64,000 bases of DNA from A07HB70 sp964512675 (GCA_964512675.1 CAZEJR010000009.1:24665-88664), one strand, 5' to 3'. Shown: positions 1 through 8,664, counted from the first letter of the stretch. A program made the numbers and translations. The notes: a model not told the origin generated them from the letters alone.

Positions 1-819
1 CAGGAGGCTGGAGGTGAGGAAATCACGCGGCTGGAGCAGCACCCAGACGGGGAGGACGCTCGCGACGAGACCGTACACCAGCACGACCGGGATCCACGTC
101 GCGATGTTGACGCTGCCAAGCACGGGGGGGAGCGGCGACCCCGAGAGCAGGACGATGGTGCCGGCAGGGTAGTCGCCGGGGACCAGCGCGATTGGGAACT
201 GGACGCCGACCCAGACGCCGGCGAACACCATCGCCACGAAGGCGAGGACACCGGGCAGGAAGGGGAGGTCGAACTGGTACATGTAGACGCCGAACGTCAG
301 CGCGAGGGCGATGTAGACCAGACTCGCCGTCGCGGACTGCGGGTAGGCGTCGAACACCAGCGCGATCACCAGCCCGAAGACGGCGATGACGAGGATGATA
401 GTCAGGAACGCGAACCAGAGGATCATATCCTTGCCGCGCTCGCCGACGTACTCGCCGATGATGTAGCCGATCGACTTGCCGTCGTGGCGCACCGACGACG
501 ACAGCGACATGAAGTCGTGGACCGACCCGAACAGCGGGTTGCCGATCGCGATCCACAGGAACGCCGGCACCCAGCCCCAGACCACACCGGCGGTGATGGG
601 GCCGACGATCGGCGCACCGCCCGCGATACTGGAGTAGTGATGCCCCAGTAAAACCGGCTTCTTCGACGGGACGTACTCCTGTCCGTCGTTGTACTTGTGC
701 GCCGGCGTCTCTCGGTCGTCGTCGAGTTCGACGAATCTGGACAGATAGCGTGAGTAGCCCAGATACCCGACGCTGAACGTTACGAGGGTCGCTACGACGA
801 GGACGATTGCCTGAACCAT
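1..819 (-). CDS. cstA: Carbon starvation protein CstA family transporter (5' part, runs off window)
   Basis: CstA proteins are polytopic inner-membrane carriers for peptides or pyruvate. Only the first 273 codons are present; the rest lies before base 1. The start is the ATG read from 819. Residues 1-25 form a hydrophobic helix (IVLVVATLVTFSVGYLGY). Around residues 50-75 comes the conserved CstA segment PSKKPVLLGHHYSSIAGG followed by APIVGP, then several more membrane helices with short loops. Direction is divergent from the gene at 1260, with a 440-bp gap between. Family assignment is firm from the HHYSSIAGG segment; the substrate is not determined by sequence. Confidence 0.9.
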   Translation of the reverse strand, partial: MVQAIVLVVATLVTFSVGYLGYSRYLSRFVELDDDRETPAHKYNDGQEYVPSKKPVLLGHHYSSIAGGAPIVGPITAGVVWGWVPAFLWIAIGNPLFGSVHDFMSLSSSVRHDGKSIGYIIGEYVGERGKDMILWFAFLTIILVIAVFGLVIALVFDAYPQSATASLVYIALALTFGVYMYQFDLPFLPGVLAFVAMVFAGVWVGVQFPIALVPGDYPAGTIVLLSGSPLPPVLGSVNIATWIPVVLVYGLVASVLPVWVLLQPRDFLTSSLL

Positions 820-852
820 GACTCTACGACGATCGAACTGTCACGCACGATT

Positions 853-862
853 GTTAATTTTA
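853..862 (-). promoter_or_regulatory. Candidate TATA element of cstA
   Basis: An AT-rich stretch (GTTAATTTTA on the + strand) in otherwise GC-rich DNA, 34-43 nt before the cstA start. This fits an archaeal TATA box with a short leader. Confidence 0.45.
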
Positions 863-1128
863 CCACTCGTAGCCGTGGTCAGACCCGGTGAGCCGGGATC
901 GTACGCCCGAACGACCTCAACAGGCGGTGCGGCGACAGCCAGCACCGTCGTCGGGGACGAACGCCTCGCCTGCCCCGACGACGTGCTCCCGGTCGGGCGT
1001 CTCGGCGTAAGATCGCCGGCGGTCACGTAGAGTCCTCCTGGCTCGGGTAGACGCGGTAGGCGAGCGGGATCACCTCGCCGGGGCGGCCTCGTGGACGTGG
1101 GCCGCGGGGCGCCGGTGACGACAGACGT

Positions 1129-1152
1129 CGCCGATCGACCGGTCGATCGGCG
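1129..1152. repeat. Perfect 24-bp palindrome
   Basis: The half-site CGCCGATCGACC is followed directly by its exact reverse complement, without a spacer. It lies between the divergent cstA and 1260 genes, 310 bp before the cstA start and 107 bp before the other. It could be an operator for a dimeric regulator or a cruciform; which one is unknown. Confidence 0.7.
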
Positions 1153-1259
1153 GGGTCGACGTGGTGGTCGGACAGGGGGTAGCGAAGAGGCGTCGCGCCT
1201 CGGGCTAGCGGGGCCTGGCCCGTGGTGCTTTTCACTCCGCTCCCCGAGTGTGTGGCACG

Positions 1260-1964
1260 ATGGAAGAGAGCGTCTCCGGGTTCTCGCTCAGGGGGAGCTG
1301 GCCGGAGGTCGTCGAGCACGGCGAGCGGATCAGCCAGGCGCTCCGGGCAGCCGACGTCGACCGAGACGACGAGGCGTTCGCCGAGTGGAACGAGTGGCGG
1401 CCGAAGGCCCACGAGCGCCTCGGCGACGACGTGAGCGAGAAGACCGCAGAGCAGGCGAGCGTCGCCGAGGGCGAGGGCGAACGGGCGGGAGTCGACCCGG
1501 ACGAGGACCTCCTGACGGCGGGCGAGAAGCTCTCGGAGACCTACGAGCGCGCCGAGAAGGGCGACGGCGACGCCGCCGTCGAGTCGTGGGGCGAGTCGAT
1601 CGGTCACGTCGCCCGGGCCGCCGACTCGGCGGGCCGGAAGGCGCTTCGTGCCGTCGAGAACACCGTCTACCGGCGGGTGATGACACAGATCGCGCCGTAC
1701 TACTTCGACAACGGCCTGGTCAGTGCGAACGTCCAGCGGATCGGCTCGCCGGTCGACCCGACCTACGTCCTCGAGGTGAACGTCAACGACGACGACCTGA
1801 AAGACGAGGTGCGAGACCACCTCACGGCGTTCGACGAGGAGGTCGACCGCTGGCACGTCGACACCGAGAAGTGCGTCGACGGGGCCGCAGCCGCCGAGGG
1901 CGCCGAGCCGCCGGCGCGAGAGCGCGAGGGCGGCGAGCACCGGGGCCGGTCGACGAGGAACTGA
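1260..1964 (+). CDS. Haloarchaeal conserved protein (probably DUF5828 family)
   Basis: 234 residues, acidic and soluble, with no signal peptide or membrane helix. The start ATG at 1260 gives MEESVSGFSLRG; an ATG-less extension to 1248 adds four residues without support. The central part (about 90-175) is predicted alpha/beta with helices rich in Glu and Asp; the C-terminal 25 residues are Ala/Glu/Arg-rich and look disordered. I recall this N-terminus from haloarchaeal DUF5828 proteins, but that is memory and not a search. Function is unknown. The gene stands alone; the next starts 85 bp downstream. Confidence 0.75.
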   Translation: MEESVSGFSLRGSWPEVVEHGERISQALRAADVDRDDEAFAEWNEWRPKAHERLGDDVSEKTAEQASVAEGEGERAGVDPDEDLLTAGEKLSETYERAEKGDGDAAVESWGESIGHVARAADSAGRKALRAVENTVYRRVMTQIAPYYFDNGLVSANVQRIGSPVDPTYVLEVNVNDDDLKDEVRDHLTAFDEEVDRWHVDTEKCVDGAAAAEGAEPPAREREGGEHRGRSTRN

Positions 1965-2049
1965 GCGGGAGGTGACCGGGAGGCGGCGCGAAGCGCCGGC
2001 CCGCGGGACCGAGCGCGGACTTTTGCCCCCAGCCGTCTCAGTGGCACGT

Positions 2050-2289
2050 ATGGCAGAGCCGATGCGTGTCGAGGCCGGCGAGCACAGCGCCGACGAGCTA
2101 CTCGCTGCGCTCCGGGACGGGCGCCGCGTCGTCGTCCAGACCCGGATGCTCGGCGGCGACCACGAGGTGACGCTCCGTCACGACGGGTCGACGTTCTACT
2201 GCGACACGCCGACGACGCTCCACCGTCACGCCGAGGAGACGGCGATGCGCGAGTGTATCGAAGAGATGGGCTACGGACGGCAGGACTGA
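2050..2289 (+). CDS. Small conserved haloarchaeal protein
   Basis: 79 residues from ATG 2050 (MAEPMRVEAGEHSADELL). An ACTTTTGC element about 25 nt before the ATG fits a leaderless start, so the longer frame from 1972 is not used. It shows an alternating beta pattern (RRVVVQTRML, HEVTLRHDG, STFYCDTP) followed by a helix ending RECIEEMGYG. No catalytic motif is seen. Function unknown. Confidence 0.75.
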   Translation: MAEPMRVEAGEHSADELLAALRDGRRVVVQTRMLGGDHEVTLRHDGSTFYCDTPTTLHRHAEETAMRECIEEMGYGRQD

Positions 2290-2302
2290 GCGGGCCCCGG
2301 AC

Positions 2303-2310
2303 GTTTATCG
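2303..2310 (+). promoter_or_regulatory. TATA-like box for HTH regulator
   Basis: GTTTATCG lies 23-30 nt before the ATG at 2333, the usual haloarchaeal spacing for a leaderless transcript. Confidence 0.5.
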
Positions 2311-2332
2311 CCCGGGAGAGCGTGGCTCCGGT

Positions 2333-2725
2333 ATGGCCGAATTCGACGCCGACTCGCCCACGATGGACGACCTCGTCGGGGACCCGGACCCGAGTTTCGA
2401 ACACGTCCTCGCCTGCGTGTTCGGCATCCGAGACCACGAGAGTCGGACCTACCTCGCCCTCGCCGACCGACCGGGGAGCACGGTGGCCGAACTCGCGGAG
2501 GCGCTGGACCGCGACCGGTCAAACGTCAACCGGTCGCTGTCGACGCTGATGGAAAAGGGGCTCGTCGAGCGGCGGCGGCGGCTGCTCGACCCCGGCGGCT
2601 ACGTCTACCAGTACACCGCGACGCCGGTGCCGGAGGCAAAGGCGATGCTCCACGAGGCGCTCGACGAGTGGGTCGAGCGGGTCCACGGCGTCATCGACGA
2701 CTTCGGCGCGGACGACGGCGAGTAG
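2333..2725 (+). CDS. HTH transcriptional regulator (TrmB/ArsR-like winged helix)
   Basis: 130 residues. A winged helix-turn-helix spans about 40-105: SRTYLALADRPGSTVAELAE is helix 1-2, LDRDRSNVNRSLSTLMEKGL is the recognition helix region, and VERRRRLLDPGGYVYQYTAT is the wing. The C-terminal helix (ALDEWVERVHGVIDDF) is a likely dimer interface. No effector domain follows, so it is a single-domain regulator. It lies 38 bp before thrC, which has its own TATA-like box, so control of thrC is possible but not shown. Confidence 0.8.
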   Translation: MAEFDADSPTMDDLVGDPDPSFEHVLACVFGIRDHESRTYLALADRPGSTVAELAEALDRDRSNVNRSLSTLMEKGLVERRRRLLDPGGYVYQYTATPVPEAKAMLHEALDEWVERVHGVIDDFGADDGE

Positions 2726-2733
2726 TCGCGGCT

Positions 2734-2740
2734 CTTTTAC
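2734..2740 (+). promoter_or_regulatory. TATA-like box of thrC
   Basis: CTTTTAC lies 24-30 nt before the thrC ATG at 2764, just after the stop of the upstream regulator. Confidence 0.5.
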
Positions 2741-2763
2741 TCCGTCGCGGCGAGAGCTTCCGT

Positions 2764-4023
2764 ATGAGTCTGCGACTCGCCGCGGAGGCCGAGCGGACCC
2801 CGTCTGCCGCCGACGACGGGGTGTGGCTGACCTGCATCGCCTGCGGCGCGCAGTTCGCCCCCTTCGACGACGTCCGGTACACCTGCGACGACTGTGACGG
2901 CCTCCTGGAGGTGCGGTACGCCGACCACCCGACCTTCGAGGACTTCTCCGGATCGGGGGTGTGGCGCTACGCCGACGCCCTGCCGTTCGACGAAGGCGTG
3001 AGCCTGCCCGAGGGCGACACGCCGCTCCACGAGGTGCCGCGTATCCGCGACGAGGTCGGGGTCCGGGCGCTCCGGGTCAAACACGAGGGGATGAACCCGA
3101 CCGGGTCGTTCAAAGATCGCGGGATGACCGTCGGGGTGCGGGTGGCCCAGCGGGTCGGCGTCGGTCGGCTCGCGTGTGCGTCGACGGGCAACACCTCGGC
3201 GGCGCTCGCGGCGTACGGCGCCCGCGGCGGGATGGAGACGCTCGTGCTCCTGCCGGCGGGGAAGGTCGCCGCGGGCAAGGTCGCACAGGCGGCGCTCCAC
3301 GGAGCCCGTATCCTCGAGGTGGACGGGAACTTCGACAGCTGTCTCGACCGGGTCCAGGACCTCGCGGCCCGCGGCGAGGTCTACCTGCTGAACTCGCTCA
3401 ATCCGTTCCGCCTCGAGGGTCAGAAGACGATCGGCCTCGAGATCCTCGAGGAGTGTTACGCCGACTACGGTGCGTTCCCCGACCGTATCGTCCTGCCGGT
3501 GGGCAACGCCGGCAACACCTCGGCGCTGTTCAAGTCGTTCCGCGAACTCGTCCGGTCGGGCGCGCTCCGGGCCGAACAGGTGCCGAAGCTGACCGCCGTC
3601 CAGGCCGCCGGCGCGTCGCCGATGGTCGAGGCGGTCGAGGAGGGCCACGACCAGATCCGGCGGTGGCGGAACGTCGAGACCCGCGCGACGGCGATCCGTA
3701 TCGGCAACCCGGTGAACGCGCCGAAGGCACTCCCGGGCATCCGCGAGACGGGCGGCACCGCAGTCGCCGTCTGTGACGAGGAGATAACCGCAGCACAGCG
3801 CGCGCTCGCCGAGGAGGGAGTCGGCGTCGAGCCGGCCTCGGCCTGTTCGATCGCGGGGCTCCGGCGGCTCCGCCGTCACGGCGTCGTGAGCGAGGACGAG
3901 CGGGTCGTCTGCCTGACCACCGGCCACCTGCTGAAGGACCCGGACGAGGCATACCGTGCCGGCGGCGAACCCGAGGGCGTCCCGAACGACACAGAGGGCA
4001 TCCTCGCGCACCTCGCCGGGTAG
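2764..4023 (+). CDS. thrC: Threonine synthase
   Basis: Makes threonine from O-phosphohomoserine with pyridoxal phosphate, in the cytoplasm. 419 residues, the usual length. An N-terminal zinc-ribbon-like element (CIAC near residue 24, CDDC near 41) precedes the PLP fold. The Schiff-base lysine is in GSFKDRGM near residue 117, and a glycine-rich phosphate loop reads GNAGNTSALF. The start ATG at 2764 fits the TATA-like box before it. It converges with serA, leaving 7 bp between the stops. With serA, serB, metX and metY nearby it forms an amino-acid cluster drawing on homoserine and serine. Confidence 0.93.
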   Translation: MSLRLAAEAERTPSAADDGVWLTCIACGAQFAPFDDVRYTCDDCDGLLEVRYADHPTFEDFSGSGVWRYADALPFDEGVSLPEGDTPLHEVPRIRDEVGVRALRVKHEGMNPTGSFKDRGMTVGVRVAQRVGVGRLACASTGNTSAALAAYGARGGMETLVLLPAGKVAAGKVAQAALHGARILEVDGNFDSCLDRVQDLAARGEVYLLNSLNPFRLEGQKTIGLEILEECYADYGAFPDRIVLPVGNAGNTSALFKSFRELVRSGALRAEQVPKLTAVQAAGASPMVEAVEEGHDQIRRWRNVETRATAIRIGNPVNAPKALPGIRETGGTAVAVCDEEITAAQRALAEEGVGVEPASACSIAGLRRLRRHGVVSEDERVVCLTTGHLLKDPDEAYRAGGEPEGVPNDTEGILAHLAG

Positions 4024-4030
4024 GGCCGGG

Positions 4031-5626
4031 CTACTCCCGACCGTTCGGCGCGTCCAGTTCGATCCGCTTTACCTCGAGGATACGCTCGTCGTCGAGGAGC
4101 GTCCGGTGTACCTCGTCCGGGACGGTGTCGTCGAGGTTGTAGACGGTCAGCGCCTCGCCCCCGATCGTCTCGCGCCCGTTGAACATCCCCGCGATGTTGA
4201 CCCCGGCGTCGCCGAGGACGGTGCCGACGAAGCCGAGGACGCCCGGCGTGTCGTAGTTCCGCGCGACGAGCATGTGGCCGTAAGGGACGGCGTCGACGCG
4301 GTAGCCGTCGATACGGACGATGCGGGGGTCCCCGCCCGCGAACAGCGTCCCGCAGACGGAGACGGAGCCCTCGCCGTCGCCGACGGTCACCGTCACGAGC
4401 GACTGGAAGTCCGCCGCCTGCCGGGTCTTCTCCTCGGTCACCTCGACGCCGCGCTCCTCGGCCAGCCGGGGCGCGTTGACGGCGTTTACCTGCCACTCGA
4501 GCGTCGAGAACGCGCCCTTGAGCGCGCTCGCGGTGACGAGGTCGACCTCCTCCTCGGCGATGTCGCCCTCGTACCGCACCCGCACCTCGGCGGGCCGACC
4601 GTCGAAGGTCTGTGCGGCGACCCGACCCGCCGTCTCGGCGAGGTCGACGTACGGACGGACGCGCGGGAAGGCGCTCTCGTCGACGGAGGGGGCGTTCAGC
4701 GCGTTGACGACCGGCTCGTCCGCGAAGGCGGCGGTCACCTGCTCGGCTATCGAGGTGGCGACGTGTTCCTGGGCCGCCGAGGTGGCGGCCCCGAGGTGTG
4801 GCGTCACGACGATGCTCTCGACGTCGAGCAGCGGGCTGTCCGGGTCGACCGGTTCGTCCGCGAACACGTCGACCGCGGCGCCGTCGACGGGGCCGTCGGC
4901 GACGGCAGCGGCGAGCGCCGGCTCGTCGACGACGCCGCCGCGGGCGCAGTTGACGACGAAGCCGCCGCCGAGCGCCTCGAGCTCCTCGGTGCCGATCAGT
5001 CCCTCCGTCTCGGGCGTGAGCGGCGTGTGGACCGTGAGGAAGTCGGCGCGGCTGAGACACGTCCCCAGGTCGACGAGCTCGGCACCGAGGCGCTCGGCGC
5101 GCTCCTCGCCGATATACGGGTCGTACGCGACCAGCTCCATCCCGAGGCCGTCGAGGCGCTTTGCGACCTCCTGTCCGACCCGGCCGAGGCCGACGATGCC
5201 GAGCGTCGCGCCGCCGAGTTCGGTGCCGAGGTAGTCGCCTTTCGCCCACTCGCCGGCTGTCAGCCGGGCGTGGGCCTGGGGGATAGAGCGGGCGACCGCG
5301 AACGCCATCGCGACGGTGTGTTCTGCGGCGGCCCTGACGTTTCCCTCGGGCGCGTTCGCGACGATCACGCCGTGGTCGGTGGCGGCGTCGACGTCGATGT
5401 TGTCGACGCCGATGCCGGCCCGACCGACGATGACGAGGTCGGGGGCAGCCGCGAGCAGCGCCTCGTCGACGCGCGTCCCCGACCTGACGACCATGCCGTG
5501 GACGTCGGCGACGGCGTCGTGGAGCGCCGGGCCCTCCAGGTCGTAGCCCGTCTCTACCGTGTGCCCCGCCTCGCGGAGCCGCTCTAGCCCTGGCTCCGCG
5601 ATCGGGTCGGTCACGAGGACTCTCAT
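4031..5626 (-). CDS. serA: D-3-phosphoglycerate dehydrogenase
   Basis: First committed step of serine synthesis: 3-phosphoglycerate to 3-phosphohydroxypyruvate with NAD+. 531 residues, matching the long form with an intervening domain and a C-terminal ACT domain. The Rossmann motif GLGRVGQEVAKRL is near residue 150, ARGGVVDEPAL near 235, and the catalytic His lies in TPHLGAAT near 280. The ACT domain (about 455-531) begins HMLVARNYDTPGVLGFVG and likely binds serine for feedback control. The start ATG at 5626 has a GGTTAACC element about 26 nt upstream. serB follows 800 bp away on the other strand. Confidence 0.94.
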   Translation of the reverse strand: MRVLVTDPIAEPGLERLREAGHTVETGYDLEGPALHDAVADVHGMVVRSGTRVDEALLAAAPDLVIVGRAGIGVDNIDVDAATDHGVIVANAPEGNVRAAAEHTVAMAFAVARSIPQAHARLTAGEWAKGDYLGTELGGATLGIVGLGRVGQEVAKRLDGLGMELVAYDPYIGEERAERLGAELVDLGTCLSRADFLTVHTPLTPETEGLIGTEELEALGGGFVVNCARGGVVDEPALAAAVADGPVDGAAVDVFADEPVDPDSPLLDVESIVVTPHLGAATSAAQEHVATSIAEQVTAAFADEPVVNALNAPSVDESAFPRVRPYVDLAETAGRVAAQTFDGRPAEVRVRYEGDIAEEEVDLVTASALKGAFSTLEWQVNAVNAPRLAEERGVEVTEEKTRQAADFQSLVTVTVGDGEGSVSVCGTLFAGGDPRIVRIDGYRVDAVPYGHMLVARNYDTPGVLGFVGTVLGDAGVNIAGMFNGRETIGGEALTVYNLDDTVPDEVHRTLLDDERILEVKRIELDAPNGRE

Positions 5627-5649
5627 ACCCGGAGGACCCCCGGACTGTG

Positions 5650-5656
5650 GTTAACC
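5650..5656 (-). promoter_or_regulatory. TATA-like box of serA
   Basis: GTTAACC lies 24-30 nt before the serA start, the only AT-rich block in the short divergent spacer. Confidence 0.4.
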
Positions 5657-5703
5657 CTTTCCGTACCGTCGGATTCATCGCGCCCGGTCACACACGTGGC
5701 GGT

Positions 5704-6357
5704 ATGGCCCCGAGACACGACGGTGTCCTCCGGCTGTCGGCGCTCGTGTCCGGCACCGCCCTGCTCGTCTCGGGGCCGGCGATGTCCGGCAAGCGCGACC
5801 TCCTGATCGACCTGCTGGCCGCCGAGCGTAGCGACGGCGACGAGCGCGCGACGGTCGGAGTGACGACCCGACTGTCGGCGACGGCGTTCGAGCGGGACTT
5901 CGTCGCCGCGGGCGGGACGGCAGCGGAGCTGTCGGTCGTCGACTACGTCTCGCGACAGAGCGGGTTCAGCCGCGTCACAGAGTGCGCCCGTCGTCGCCAC
6001 GTCTCCGGCCCCGGCGACCTGACCGGGATCGGGATCGGCGTGAGCGAACTCCTGCGCGGCGCGAAGCGCCGCGACGCGAGGCCGTGGGTCGGGATGCACT
6101 CGCTCTCGACGATGACGATGTACGCGAGCGTCGACCGGGTGTTCCGGGCGCTCCACGTCCTTGCGGGCCAGGTACGGGCGCTCGACGGCGTCCTCGTCGC
6201 CGCCCTCGAGGGGCGTGGCGACGGTCCGGATGAGGCGTTCGGCGCGCTCTCACAGCCGTTCGACGGGAGACTCGACGTTCGGGAGCGCGACGACGGTCGT
6301 CGCGAGGTTCGGGGGCGAGGCGCGAGCGTCGCACCGCAGTCGTGGACCGCGCTGTGA
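5704..6357 (+). CDS. RecA-superfamily-like haloarchaeal protein (DUF7504-like)
   Basis: 217 residues. The N-terminus LLVSGPAMSGKRDLLIDLL looks like a Walker A loop, but the Ser/Thr after GK is Arg, so nucleotide hydrolysis is doubtful. The overall layout resembles KaiC/RecA-fold proteins that haloarchaea carry in many copies and that are often linked to signalling histidine kinases. A glycine/isoleucine stretch LTGIGIGVSELL lies near the middle. The start ATG at 5704 follows the divergent serA promoter. Function unknown; the DUF number is from memory. Confidence 0.7.
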   Translation: MAPRHDGVLRLSALVSGTALLVSGPAMSGKRDLLIDLLAAERSDGDERATVGVTTRLSATAFERDFVAAGGTAAELSVVDYVSRQSGFSRVTECARRRHVSGPGDLTGIGIGVSELLRGAKRRDARPWVGMHSLSTMTMYASVDRVFRALHVLAGQVRALDGVLVAALEGRGDGPDEAFGALSQPFDGRLDVRERDDGRREVRGRGASVAPQSWTAL

Positions 6358-6448
6358 CCGCGGCACACCGTTCGCCGGCCACGACGCCGGAGCCGGAGCG
6401 CGACCGCGTGCCGGAACGCTTGAGACGCCCGCGCGTCCACCGGCGAGC

Positions 6449-7111
6449 GTGCTGGTCGCGTTCGACTTCGACGGGACGCTCTCGGACTCCGAGATGATCG
6501 ACACACTCGGGGACCGGGCCGGCGTCGGGGCGGAGATCGCCGCGGTGACCGAGCGGGCGATGGACGGCGAGATAGCGTACGCCGAGAGCCTGCGCGAGCG
6601 TGCCGCGCTCCTGGAGGGCCTCGACGACGACGAGGCCGCCGCGGCGTTCGCGGCGACCCGGATCCGGCCCGGCGCCGGCGACCTGATCGACGACCTCCGG
6701 GCCGCGGGCAGCCGCGTCGCGGTCCTCACCGGCGGGTTCGAGCGGGGGGTCGGGGCGGCGCTCGACGCCGCCGGCACCGCCGTCGACGAGGTGGTCGCGA
6801 ACCGGCTCCCCGTCGCGGACGGCGCCCTGACCGGCGCCGTCGAGGGACCGCTGGTCGAGGGGACGAAAGACGAGGCGCTCCGGGACCTCGCCGCGCGCGA
6901 GGGGGTCGAACCGGGCGAGACGGTCGCCGTCGGCGACGGCGCGAACGACCTGCCGATGCTCGAGGCCGCCGGGCTGGCGGTCGGCTACGCGCCGAAGCCG
7001 TCGGTCGCGCCGGCGTGTGACGTGGCCGTCGGGTCGGTCCCCGAACTGCGGACCGTCCTCGCCGAGCGGGGCCTACTCGACGGAGAGGGAGCAGCCGGCG
7101 GTGAGGAGTGA
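6449..7111 (+). CDS. serB: Phosphoserine phosphatase
   Basis: Last step of serine synthesis, O-phosphoserine to serine; HAD superfamily. 220 residues from GTG 6449, which gives MLVAFDFDGTLSDSE. HAD motif I is DFDGT (nucleophile Asp near residue 6), motif II is in VAVLTGGF with Thr, motif III is the Lys in EGTKDEAL, and motif IV is GDGANDLPML. The small cap sits at residues 20-80. It pairs with serA close by. The downstream membrane ORF overlaps its end by 11 bp. Confidence 0.92.
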   Translation: MLVAFDFDGTLSDSEMIDTLGDRAGVGAEIAAVTERAMDGEIAYAESLRERAALLEGLDDDEAAAAFAATRIRPGAGDLIDDLRAAGSRVAVLTGGFERGVGAALDAAGTAVDEVVANRLPVADGALTGAVEGPLVEGTKDEALRDLAAREGVEPGETVAVGDGANDLPMLEAAGLAVGYAPKPSVAPACDVAVGSVPELRTVLAERGLLDGEGAAGGEE

Positions 7112-7352
7112 TCCGGTCGTGTGGGCGAGGCCGCGACCCAGGTCGTACCTGCTCGCGGCGGGCGTCGCCGCCGTCGACGTCGTCGACACCGGCCTCCTCG
7201 TCGGCGCGCTCGGCACCGGCCTCCTCGTCGGCGCGCTCGTCCTCGCGGTCCGGCTGCTCGTCTTCGACGCGCCGCTCCGCGACGCCGCGACGCTCGCCGC
7301 GGGGGCGGCAGCCGGCGCGGCGCTCGTCGGCGGGGCGCTCGCTGCCGCGTAG
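7101..7352 (+). CDS. Small two-helix membrane protein, unknown
   Basis: About 83 residues from GTG 7101, overlapping serB by 11 bp, or 77 from GTG 7119. Two hydrophobic segments are present: one from about residue 15 to 55 and one Ala/Gly-rich at the C-terminus. The first contains an exact 27-bp tandem duplication that repeats TGLLVGAL. No homologous family is recognised. Coding character is supported by the overlap with serB and G/C third positions, but a hydrophobic shadow frame cannot be fully excluded. Confidence 0.5.
   Translation: MRSDPVVWARPRPRSYLLAAGVAAVDVVDTGLLVGALGTGLLVGALVLAVRLLVFDAPLRDAATLAAGAAAGAALVGGALAAA
7187..7240 (+). repeat. 27-bp tandem duplication
   Basis: Two head-to-tail 27-bp copies (7187-7213, 7214-7240), identical except at the last base. 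They encode TGLLVGALG and TGLLVGALV, an in-frame expansion of a membrane segment. Confidence 0.85.
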
Positions 7353-7394
7353 AGCCGGCGCTCGTCGACTGTCGCCGCCTGGACCACCCGGTGC

Positions 7395-8624
7395 TCAGGG
7401 GCGGTACCGCGGTCCGAGTCGCTCAAGCCGTCCCGCCGCCGGTCGGCGGCGTGGCCTGTCCTCGTCCCCGTCCGCGGTGTCGGTCACCGCGCGACCGGCG
7501 ACGCCGTCGGCGAGGAAGTCCCGGAGCGGCGGCCCCACCTTCCCCGGTTCGACGAGGAAGGCGTCGTGGCCGTGGTCGCTCGACGCGACGTGGTGGGCGG
7601 TCGGCACCCCGGCGTCGCGGGCCGCTGCCGCGACGGCCTCTGACTCCTCGACGGTGAAGTGCCAGTCGCCGGTGAACGACACGAGGAGGAGTTCGCCCTC
7701 GAACGCCGCCAGCGCCTCCGCGTCGCTCCCGTACCCGGCGGCGAGGTCGTAGTCGTCCATCGCGCGGGTGAGATAGAGGTAGGCGTTCGCGTCGAACCGG
7801 TCGACGAACCGCCCTGCCTGGTAGTCGAGGTACGACTCCACCTCGCGGTACGGAAAGTACGACGCCGCGCGGTCTGCCGGAAACGACATCTGTGCGTCCC
7901 GGCCGGCGGCACGACGTCCGAACTTCCGCTCCATCGAGTCCTTCGAGAGGTACATCACGTGGCCGATCTGCCGGGCGACAGAGAGGCCGTCCGTCGGCCG
8001 GTCGGCGCCGTAGTAGTCCCCGCCGCGCCAGTCCGGGTCGGTCGTGATAGCCCGGCGCGCAACCGCGTCGAGGGCGAGACACTGCGGGTCGAGGCGGGCC
8101 GCCGCCGCGACGGGGATCACCCGGCGCACGTCGTCGGGGCGGGCGACCGCCCAGTCGAGGGCGTTCATCCCGCCGACACTCCCGCCGACGACGGCGTGGA
8201 GGCGACCGACGCCGAGTTCGTCGAGGAGGCGCCGCTGTGCGCGGGTCCAGTCGCGTACCGTCACCGGCGGGAAGTCGGTGCCGTACGGCTCGCCGGTCTC
8301 GGGGTTCGTCGCCGGCGGTCCCGAGGACCCGTAGCAGGAGCCGGGGGCGTTGACACAGACGACGTAGTAGTCGCCGGTGTCGAGGGCCTTCCCCGGTCCG
8401 ACGACGTCCCCCCACCACGCGCGGGCCTGTCCGGCCTGTCCCTCGCCGGAGTCGCCGAGCGGCGCGACGTTCTGACTCCCCGTGAGCGCGTGACAGACGA
8501 GGACGGCGTTGTCGCCCGTGAACTCGCCGTACGCCTCGTAGGCCAGGCGGAGGTCGGAGATCGACTCGCCACAGGCGAACTCGAAGGAACCGACGGAGCG
8601 GACGTCGCGGTCGACGGTCGTCAC
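7395..8624 (-). CDS. metX: Homoserine O-acetyltransferase
   Basis: Acetylates homoserine for methionine synthesis by direct sulfhydrylation. Alpha/beta-hydrolase fold, 409 residues. The nucleophile elbow is GGSVGGMNALDWAV (Ser near 150); the catalytic His is in SSDHGHDAFL near the C-terminus. The start GTG at 8624 is preceded by a purine-rich GAGGGGTG; the open frame extends further but upstream residues lie between it and metY. It follows metY on the same strand 40 bp downstream, so the two are probably one operon. Confidence 0.92.
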   Translation of the reverse strand: MTTVDRDVRSVGSFEFACGESISDLRLAYEAYGEFTGDNAVLVCHALTGSQNVAPLGDSGEGQAGQARAWWGDVVGPGKALDTGDYYVVCVNAPGSCYGSSGPPATNPETGEPYGTDFPPVTVRDWTRAQRRLLDELGVGRLHAVVGGSVGGMNALDWAVARPDDVRRVIPVAAAARLDPQCLALDAVARRAITTDPDWRGGDYYGADRPTDGLSVARQIGHVMYLSKDSMERKFGRRAAGRDAQMSFPADRAASYFPYREVESYLDYQAGRFVDRFDANAYLYLTRAMDDYDLAAGYGSDAEALAAFEGELLLVSFTGDWHFTVEESEAVAAAARDAGVPTAHHVASSDHGHDAFLVEPGKVGPPLRDFLADGVAGRAVTDTADGDEDRPRRRPAAGRLERLGPRYRP

Positions 8625-8664
8625 CGGGACCACCCCTCGCCGCCGAGACGCGGCCGACACATCG

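Larger units (their letters stand above)
820..1259. other. 440-bp intergenic region between divergent genes
   Basis: No convincing gene on either strand; open frames here lack haloarchaeal coding character. It holds the cstA promoter on one side and, at 1129-1152, a perfect 24-bp palindrome (reported separately). Confidence 0.6.

Noticed and set aside
1023..1940. 305-codon minus-strand ORF opposite the 1260-1964 gene
   Set aside because: It is an antisense shadow with Arg/Pro/Val-rich composition; the sense frame is acidic and well formed.
3876..5678. 600-codon minus-strand frame across serA
   Set aside because: Arg/Gly-dominated translation and overlap with serA in the same direction but another frame; serA itself is unmistakable.
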